11,059 nt of DNA. It comes from an uncultured Eubacteriales bacterium (lineage in GTDB: Bacteria > Bacillota > Clostridia > Peptostreptococcales > Anaerovoracaceae). A program made the translations under genes and the position numbers. Under the pieces are notes generated by a model. The model saw only the letters and a list, made by a program, of their open reading frames with translations. It searched no databases and was not told the origin of the DNA. Location of the stretch: the NCBI GenBank assembly GCA_902803725.1, contig CADCRD010000157.1:1-11059 (forward strand), given 5' to 3'. Positions 6,937 through 11,059 of the stretch are shown piece after piece. Within the stretch, counting starts at the first letter, position 1. Every line of letters begins with the position of its first letter.

Positions 6937-7875
6937 CTAATATTGATAAACGTCAGTATAGTTTGAACCGTCCCCGATGAAATCTCCGTCTTCTCCGTTA
7001 GCCGAAAAAGTCAGATCGATCCTGCTCCAGTCTTTGGGATCGACCTTGAATTCGACAGAGGACCAGCCGTCTTCTTCCGTATAGAACATATTCCAGGCGT
7101 GATAAAGATCATCCGGCTCAACGTAACCGAATATGATCTTTGTCGGAATGCCCATTCGCCTCAGCATACTGGCGGCAAGGCATGCATAGTCAAAGCATAT
7201 ACCCTTGCCCTCCTTGAGTGTGCTGTCAGGATCAGGTATATATCCCGATTTTACGCTGGAAGCCTTCTCTTTGTCATAGGTAATATTTTCACAGATATAT
7301 TCATACACATTATTAATATAATCTTTTTCGTCCAATGCTTCTTTTGCCAGAGATTCAGCCTTCTTAATACATTCGGAGCCCGGGCTGTAATCAGCATACT
7401 GCCCCGGTCTTAAAAAAGGTCCGAATTTATCTTTCATCTTGACTTTGACTGAGGATTTGTATAATTCAAAATACTTGCTGCCCCCCGCATTCTTCATGAT
7501 CCTTATCTTATAGTTTCCGTTGCCTGACTGCAGCGGGAATACCTGCTGTTTTTTCTGCACTATATCATAAAGATACTCATCGCTGCCCTTTATGGTCTGC
7601 AGTTTGAGTCTTGCGTCGCTGTTCGCTTTGAGTGCGATATATCCGTCCGAAACATGAGAAAGATCCAGCTGCACCTCCTCATTGCCTTTGGCTCTGCCGG
7701 AATCAAAAACAGCATCCTTAAATTCAGGTATTTTAAAACTGCCTTTTTTCTCCTGGGCGTCACCGGAGCCGCCGGAAGCGTCAGCACCTTCCGAACCGCC
7801 GCATCCGGAGATGATCAGGCAAAAAAGGATCATCATCAGAGCTATTGGTATTATCTTTCCTTTTGTCAAACTCAT
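6937..7875 (-). CDS. Transglutaminase-like lipoprotein, first gene of the pilus-like operon
   Basis: This 312-residue exported lipoprotein has a hydrophobic signal segment and the lipobox LIISGC, with Cys25 as the lipidation site. A Gly/Ser-rich spacer and a beta-rich region (about 48-147) follow, then a transglutaminase-like core (about 160-290). The core shows the papain-like triad GKGICFDYACL (Cys227), YHAWN (His259) and FKVDP (Asp279). Such domains act as cysteine peptidases or amide cross-linkers; several occur on bacterial surfaces. The last 25 residues are Gly/Asp-rich. The ATG at 7873-7875 directly abuts AGGAA, a poor spacing, whereas TTG two codons later (7867-7869) is six bases past AGGA and keeps the signal intact, so the true start could be that TTG. 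It is transcribed from the promoter at 7923-7951. It ends in TAG. Confidence 0.87.
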   Translation of the reverse strand: MSLTKGKIIPIALMMILFCLIISGCGGSEGADASGGSGDAQEKKGSFKIPEFKDAVFDSGRAKGNEEVQLDLSHVSDGYIALKANSDARLKLQTIKGSDEYLYDIVQKKQQVFPLQSGNGNYKIRIMKNAGGSKYFELYKSSVKVKMKDKFGPFLRPGQYADYSPGSECIKKAESLAKEALDEKDYINNVYEYICENITYDKEKASSVKSGYIPDPDSTLKEGKGICFDYACLAASMLRRMGIPTKIIFGYVEPDDLYHAWNMFYTEEDGWSSVEFKVDPKDWSRIDLTFSANGEDGDFIGDGSNYTDVYQY

Positions 7876-7922
7876 TTCCTGTCTTTAAGATCAGCTTTTC
7901 AAGTCTTTCATTAACAAAAATT

Positions 7923-7951
7923 ATTATATACATGCCCCCTTAAAAAGTAAA
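7923..7951 (-). promoter_or_regulatory. Promoter of the lipoprotein-GspF-pseudopilin-PilT operon
   Basis: On the minus strand TTTACT (7946-7951) is followed by a 17-bp spacer and a perfect TATAAT (7923-7928). The predicted start near 7916 gives a leader of about 40 nt. There is no second convincing promoter in front of the operon, and no intrinsic terminator inside it until past pilT, so the genes from 7875 down to 3107 are probably one transcript. Confidence 0.6.
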
Positions 7952-8022
7952 GATTGTTGATCCACTCCGGGCATCTGCAAAGAAAAGATATTTTTCTGAG
8001 AAGATCGAAAAGCATTCGTATA

Positions 8023-8043
8023 ATCAGATTATTTTTATCTGAT
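8023..8043. repeat. 7-bp inverted repeat in the divergent promoter region
   Basis: ATCAGAT (8023-8029) and ATCTGAT (8037-8043) are perfect inverted copies separated by an AT-only 7-nt spacer. The element lies between the two divergent promoters, immediately upstream of the candidate -35 at 8051-8056, and could be an operator. A palindromic A-tract (8054-8068, ACTTTTT-A-AAAAAGT) follows at once. The rest of 7952-8050 shows no gene, only AT-rich DNA with another 6-bp repeat, AGAAAA/TTTTCT, at 7981-7997. Confidence 0.4.
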
Positions 8044-8050
8044 ATTCTGT

Positions 8051-8078
8051 TTAACTTTTTAAAAAAGTGGTATATACT
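8051..8078 (+). promoter_or_regulatory. Candidate promoter of the NrdD-like gene
   Basis: TTAACT (8051-8056), a 16-bp spacer and TATACT (8073-8078) form one possible sigma-A promoter; the start would be near 8085. A second possibility is TTGCAG (8082-8087), 17 bp, TATATT (8105-8110). In either case the -10 hexamer falls inside one of the two NrdR-box-like sites, the arrangement expected for repression. I cannot tell which promoter is used. Confidence 0.45.
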
Positions 8079-8082
8079 GTCT
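8067..8082. promoter_or_regulatory. NrdR-box-like site, upstream copy
   Basis: The NrdR box consensus, acaCwAtATaTwGtgt, matches 10 of 16 positions here; the ten core bases 8070-8079 (GTATATACTG) match 8 of 10. On its own this would be weak. Its weight comes from lying exactly 32 bp upstream of a perfect core (8102-8111), since NrdR operators normally occur in pairs about three helical turns apart. It overlaps the candidate -10 at 8073-8078. Confidence 0.5.
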
Positions 8083-8098
8083 TGCAGCAAGCAATAAA

Positions 8099-8114
8099 AT
8101 ACTATATATTGTAC
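8099..8114. promoter_or_regulatory. NrdR-box-like site, downstream copy
   Basis: The core CTATATATTG (8102-8111) matches the NrdR consensus CwAtATaTwG at all ten positions, and 13 of 16 positions match over the full box. NrdR is the ATP/dATP-sensing repressor of ribonucleotide reductase genes in most bacteria. The site lies 45 bp upstream of the start codon of a small NrdD-like gene, a functionally fitting target. Because the core is AT-rich, a single copy could arise by chance; the pair with the site at 8067-8082 makes that less likely. Confidence 0.65.
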
Positions 8115-8158
8115 AAAGAATCATTTAAAATTACTTTTTAACATAGGAGGTATCGCTC

Positions 8159-8485
8159 ATGTCAAAACCCGTAATAACAGGAAATGCATCACCCGAAGAG
8201 GCAGCAAACTACATTAATTATATTGAAGAAAAATATCAGATGGGAGTAAAGACTCTGAACATCGAGCTGGATGGCGAATATGCAAATCTCACATATGAGC
8301 TGGACAACATCCCTTTTGAAAGAGTCAGAAGAATCACCGGATATCTCGTCGGCACCATGGATAAATGGAATGATGCAAAGAGAGCCGAAGAAGCAGACCG
8401 TGTGACTCACAGTGTATCACAGTCATGCTGCTCACTCGAAGATTTTGCAGATGATCTGCGTGAAGACACTGTACTGCATTCGTAA
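8159..8485 (+). CDS. Stand-alone NrdD C-terminal (glycyl radical loop)-like protein
   Basis: This 108-residue soluble protein starts at ATG after a perfect AGGAGG (8145-8150, spacing 8). Residues 55-84 resemble the glycyl-radical end of class III anaerobic ribonucleotide reductase NrdD: RVRRITGYLVG followed by WN (70-71), Lys74 and Glu77, comparable with the R-I-T-G-Y ... W-N-x-G-K pattern around the radical glycine of NrdD; Gly61 would be the radical site. From memory, short clostridial proteins of this kind are labelled anaerobic ribonucleoside-triphosphate reductase (NRDD family). It is far too small to hold the catalytic barrel, and it has no Cys before Gly61, so the NrdD zinc-binding cysteines are missing; Cys90-Cys91 come after. 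The N-terminal 50 residues are mixed helix and strand. Nothing else of an RNR operon is in the window. The function is unknown. Confidence 0.8.
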   Translation: MSKPVITGNASPEEAANYINYIEEKYQMGVKTLNIELDGEYANLTYELDNIPFERVRRITGYLVGTMDKWNDAKRAEEADRVTHSVSQSCCSLEDFADDLREDTVLHS

Positions 8486-8510
8486 TTTTTTATTCATTTT
8501 AAGACATCGC

Positions 8511-8551
8511 ACTGCCGCTCATGAGCCATTAAAGCCGGGCGGCAGTTTTTT
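8511..8551 (+). terminator. Strong intrinsic terminator after the NrdD-like gene
   Basis: A perfect 8-bp stem (ACTGCCGC 8511-8518 with GCGGCAGT 8539-8546) encloses a 20-nt loop and runs straight into six Ts (8546-8551). It lies 26 bp after the stop codon and isolates the small gene as a single-gene transcript, separate from the ABC importer downstream. Confidence 0.88.
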
Positions 8552-8585
8552 ATTCATTCTTTTAGCTACAAAATACGCATATATA

Positions 8586-8614
8586 TTGCAAAGTTATTCA
8601 TTTTGATGTATATT
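8586..8614 (+). promoter_or_regulatory. Promoter of the amino acid ABC importer operon, with a long leader
   Basis: TTGCAA (8586-8591), a 17-bp spacer and TATATT (8609-8614) give a good sigma-A match. Transcription near 8621 leaves an untranslated leader of about 178 nt before the ATG at 8799, longer than usual here. In it I see an imperfect direct repeat GATCGTTTG (8738-8746) / GATCATTTG (8757-8765) with a 19-bp period, and a small inverted repeat TTTGC (8762-8766) / GCAAA (8773-8777) before the ribosome site GGAGG (8786-8790). I recognise no riboswitch or T-box; the ACCGCG at 8618-8623 lies at the transcript start and lacks the T-box context. Confidence 0.5.
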
Positions 8615-8798
8615 ATTACCGCGTAGATGTTACTGTACATATTTTGTTAAGCTTTCAGGGCAAAACAATAAAAAACAGAGAGCAACGAACGCAAATGCAA
8701 TAATAATTCATACTTAATTCAGCTTGATTCGGGCAAGGATCGTTTGGACATGAACAGATCATTTGCCAGATTGCAAACAAAAAACGGAGGAAACAAAA

Positions 8799-9584
8799 AT
8801 GAAAAAAATCATTAAACTAACAGCCGCACTGGCAATGGCTCTGGCACTGGTATTTGCTTTTACCGCCTGCGGCGGCTCTGACGAAGAAAAAGAAGCAGCT
8901 GCTGTAAAAACAGTAACTGAAGGCGAACTGCACATGGCAACCAACGCTGCTTTCCCGCCTTATGAAATGACATCAGATGACGGCGGTTTTGAAGGAATCG
9001 ATGTTGAGATCGCCGAAGCAATCGCAAAAAAACTCGATCTCAAACTCGTTGTTGACGACATGGACTTTACTTCAGTCATCACATCTGTCCAGAGCGGTAA
9101 AGAAGATATAGCAATGGCAGGGCTGACAGTCAATGAAGAAAGAAAAAAGAACGTTGACTTTACTGAAACTTATGCCAAAGGCGTTCAGTCCATCATAGTA
9201 ACTGAAGATTCCGATATCAAAAAACCGGCTGATCTCAAAGGCAAAAAGATCGGATGTCAGGATGGAACAACAGGTTATATATACTGCTCAGAAGACTTTG
9301 GCGACAAAAATGTAACATCTTACAACAACGGCGCAACAGCCGTTCAGGCTCTCATCGGCGGCAAAGTAGATGCTGTTGTAATCGACAATAACCCTGCAAA
9401 AGAATTCGTCAAATCAAACAAAGGTCTGAAACTGCTCGATACTGCTTATGCTGAAGAAGACTATGCTATAGGCATTAACAAGGATAGCAAGGATCTTTAT
9501 GAAGCAGTCAACGGAGCGCTCAAAGAGCTCAAAGAAGACGGAACAGTTGACAAGATCGTAGATAAATACATCAAAGCAGAATAA
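8799..9584 (+). CDS. Polar amino acid ABC importer, substrate-binding lipoprotein
   Basis: This 261-residue solute-binding protein is of family 3 (SBP_bac_3). It has a basic start, a hydrophobic signal helix and the lipobox-like AFTAC with Cys24, so it is anchored to the outer face of the membrane. Ligand-pocket features of amino-acid binders are present: FPPYE (52-56), the family signature GFEGIDVEIAEAIAKKL (63-79), LTVNEERKKNVDF with Arg115 for the carboxylate, CQDGTTG (153-159) and VVIDN with Asp196. The specificity (glutamine, cystine, arginine or other) cannot be decided by eye. The frame is open from a TTG at 8763, but GGAGG at 8786-8790 eight bases before the ATG at 8799 and the signal peptide decide the start. 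The permease and ATPase genes follow directly. Confidence 0.93.
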   Translation: MKKIIKLTAALAMALALVFAFTACGGSDEEKEAAAVKTVTEGELHMATNAAFPPYEMTSDDGGFEGIDVEIAEAIAKKLDLKLVVDDMDFTSVITSVQSGKEDIAMAGLTVNEERKKNVDFTETYAKGVQSIIVTEDSDIKKPADLKGKKIGCQDGTTGYIYCSEDFGDKNVTSYNNGATAVQALIGGKVDAVVIDNNPAKEFVKSNKGLKLLDTAYAEEDYAIGINKDSKDLYEAVNGALKELKEDGTVDKIVDKYIKAE

Positions 9585-9599
9585 TACAAGTGAAACACA

Positions 9600-10322
9600 A
9601 TGAACAGTTTTTTTCAGGACGTACAACATAATTTTTATCAGAGTTTTGTAGAACGGGACCGCTGGGCTCTGTATCTGGACGGTCTCAAAATATCATTCAT
9701 CGTGATGCTGGGAGCGCTGGCTCTCGGCATCATTCTTGGCATTCTCGTCGCCGTGGTCCGCACAGCTCACGACCAGAAGAAAAAGGAAAAGAGTTCATCG
9801 GCCGGACTGTCAGTACTCAATGCAATAGTCAAAGTATATGTTACAGTCATACGCGGAACGCCAATGATGGTTCAGCTGCTGATCATGGGACTCGTTGTGT
9901 TCGCACAGAGCCGCAATCTGATCATGATCGCAATACTGACGCTCGGTATCAACTCGGGTGCTTATGTATCAGAGACGATCCGCAGCGGTATTCAGTCCAT
10001 CAACCCAGGTCAGATGGAAGCAGGCAGATCACTGGGCATGAGCTACGGTACAGTCATGAGACTTGTCATCATTCCTCAGGCCATAAAAAACATACTTCCC
10101 GCACTGGGTAACGAAATGATCATATTATTCAAGGATACATCCCTGGTAACAGTCATCGGTCTTGCTGATCTCACCAAGGTCGCCATACAGATTCAGGCAC
10201 GTACCTATCAGGCTTTCATGCCTTTCGTCGGTATCGCACTCGTATACCTGGCTGTAGTAATGCTGATGACCTGGGGTCTGGGCAAAGTGGAAAGGAGGCT
10301 GGCCGCAAGTGATAGAAGTTAA
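9600..10322 (+). CDS. Polar amino acid ABC importer, membrane permease
   Basis: This 240-residue inner-membrane permease is of the HisM/GlnP (His/Glu/Gln/Arg/opine) family. Hydrophobic segments at about 31-54, 88-103, 106-117 and 206-226 are interrupted by a charged loop (AHDQKKKEKSSS, 56-67) that is a little longer than usual. VIRGTPMMVQLLIM (83-96) is a typical family stretch. The EAA loop, EAGRSLGMSYGTVMRLVIIP (140-159), which docks the ATPase, is well formed, and KDTSLVTVIGLADLT (178-192) follows. It starts 15 nt after the binding-protein gene with a poor ribosome site (AAGTGAAACACA before the ATG), which suggests lower or coupled expression. Its last 14 bases overlap the ATPase gene. Confidence 0.93.
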   Translation: MNSFFQDVQHNFYQSFVERDRWALYLDGLKISFIVMLGALALGIILGILVAVVRTAHDQKKKEKSSSAGLSVLNAIVKVYVTVIRGTPMMVQLLIMGLVVFAQSRNLIMIAILTLGINSGAYVSETIRSGIQSINPGQMEAGRSLGMSYGTVMRLVIIPQAIKNILPALGNEMIILFKDTSLVTVIGLADLTKVAIQIQARTYQAFMPFVGIALVYLAVVMLMTWGLGKVERRLAASDRS

Positions 10323-10974
10323 AAATCTGCACAAATATTTTGGCGATCTGCAGGTGCTCAAAGGCATCACCGAAACGATCAAAGATGGCGAAGTTGTCTG
10401 CGTCATAGGGCCGTCAGGCAGCGGCAAGAGCACATTCCTGCGCTGTCTCAATCTGCTGGAAGACCCGACAGAAGGCGAGATCATACTAGACGGTGAAGTC
10501 ATCAATTCTAAAGACGCTGACATCAACAAAATCCGTCAGAAAATGGGCATGGTGTTCCAGAGTTTTAATCTCTTTCCCAATATGGACACACTGTCAAATG
10601 TAATGCTGGCTCCCGTTCAGACCGGCAAGATGAAAAAAGAAGAAGCCGAAGAAAAGGCAAAAGAACTGCTGACCCGTGTCGGACTGGCGGACAAGATGCA
10701 GGTTTACCCTTCTTCCCTCTCAGGCGGACAGCAGCAGCGTGCGGCGATCGCAAGAGCTCTGGCCATGGATCCGGAAGTCATGCTCTTTGACGAACCGACA
10801 TCGGCCCTCGACCCTGAAATGGTCGGCGAAGTACTCGACGTAATGAAGAGCCTGGCTGAAGAAGGCATGACTATGGTAATCGTAACTCACGAGATGGGAT
10901 TTGCCCGTGAAGTTGCAGACCGGATGTTCTTTATAGACGAAGGTATCGTCATGGAGCAGGGAACCCCTGAATAG
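10309..10974 (+). CDS. Polar amino acid ABC importer, ATPase, cut short by an in-frame amber codon
   Basis: This is a GlnQ/HisP-type ABC ATPase. It has Walker A GPSGSGKST (34-42), Q-loop VFQSFNLF, signature LSGGQQQR, Walker B VMLFDEPTSALDPE and the switch histidine in THEMGF. The GTG start (10309-10311) has AGGAGG at 10293-10298, spacing 10, and overlaps the permease end by 14 nt. The frame stops at TAG (10972-10974) after residue 221, at ...EQGTPE. Homologues normally continue with a Glu or similar and an LFD..., and the same frame after TAG does exactly that for 18 codons to a TAA at 11029-11031. A full-length product would have 240 residues, the family norm. All nucleotide-binding motifs lie before the break, so the shortened enzyme may still work, or the TAG may be read through. 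Confidence 0.9.
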   Translation: MIEVKNLHKYFGDLQVLKGITETIKDGEVVCVIGPSGSGKSTFLRCLNLLEDPTEGEIILDGEVINSKDADINKIRQKMGMVFQSFNLFPNMDTLSNVMLAPVQTGKMKKEEAEEKAKELLTRVGLADKMQVYPSSLSGGQQQRAAIARALAMDPEVMLFDEPTSALDPEMVGEVLDVMKSLAEEGMTMVIVTHEMGFAREVADRMFFIDEGIVMEQGTPE

Positions 10975-11031
10975 CTCTTTGATCATACAAAGACAGAACG
11001 AGCCAAGAGCTTTTTCAGCAAAGTTCTTTAA
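10975..11031 (+). pseudogene. Displaced C-terminal tail of the ABC ATPase, after the amber codon
   Basis: The 18 codons following the TAG, in the same frame, read LFDHTKTERAKSFFSKVL and end at TAA (11029-11031). This closely fits the usual GlnQ-family ending (GTPEE-LFD-x-P-x-x-ERTKAFLSKVL type). Conservation of the tail shows the interruption is recent, suppressed or a sequencing error; a single base change (GAG or CAG to TAG) would explain it. A small CTTTG/CAAAG repeat (10977-10992) sits directly after the TAG. The remaining 28 bases of the window show no gene. Confidence 0.75.
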
Positions 11032-11059
11032 ACATCTGATCAAAAGCAAACAGATTACA

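Noticed and set aside
8615..8623. T-box leader in front of the amino acid importer, suggested by TTACCGCG
   Set aside because: Only seven bases resemble the T-box (TACCGCG); the rest of the conserved element is absent and it lies at the very start of the predicted transcript.
10972..10974. Pyrrolysine or general amber recoding as the explanation of the TAG
   Set aside because: TAG ends two other genes in the window normally, and ABC ATPases are not a known pyrrolysine family; a point mutation or sequencing error is simpler. Kept only as something to check.
1..11059. CRISPR array, insertion sequence, prophage or defence genes
   Set aside because: No regularly spaced repeats, transposase, integrase or phage-like proteins are visible on either strand.

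Overview
The window looks like chromosome of an anaerobic Gram-positive Clostridia-type bacterium (Firmicutes). The support is strong AGGAGG-like ribosome sites, mid-40s %GC by eye, sigma-A type promoters, lipobox lipoproteins, a pyruvate-carboxylase-like gene, and a class III ribonucleotide reductase fragment family that belongs to anaerobes. I see no insertion sequence, phage, CRISPR array, tRNA or rRNA gene.

Layout. (1) 1-639, minus: N-terminal part of a biotin carboxylase/pyruvate carboxylase, running off the left edge. (2) 819-3006, minus: an orphan histidine phosphotransfer (Hpt) protein with its own extended -10 promoter, then an HpcH/HpaI-type aldolase, then a membrane-anchored alpha/beta hydrolase whose ATG lies 2 nt past the aldolase stop. 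A terminator closes this unit at about 741-791. (3) 3107-7875, minus: a compact operon resembling a reduced type IV pilus or type II secretion machine. It encodes a transglutaminase-like lipoprotein, a short GspF/PilC platform protein, four small single-pass membrane proteins that look like divergent pseudopilins, and a PilT ATPase. No GspE/PilB extension ATPase, prepilin peptidase or secretin is in the window. Gene ends are fused or nearly fused (two TAATG overlaps), so translation is probably coupled. (4) 7876-8158: a divergent regulatory region with a promoter for the pilus-like operon on one side and, on the other, two NrdR-box-like sites 32 bp apart. (5) 8159-8485, plus: a 108-residue stand-alone protein resembling the glycyl-radical C-terminus of anaerobic ribonucleotide reductase NrdD, followed by a strong terminator. 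(6) 8799-10974, plus: a polar amino acid ABC importer (binding lipoprotein, permease, ATPase). The ATPase frame is interrupted by an amber codon 18 codons before the stop expected for its family.

The most notable points are the NrdR-type control region in front of a free-standing NrdD-like glycyl radical domain, the minimal PilT-only filament-like operon with a transglutaminase-like lipoprotein, and the in-frame TAG in the importer ATPase. All function calls come from motif reading by eye; no database search was possible.
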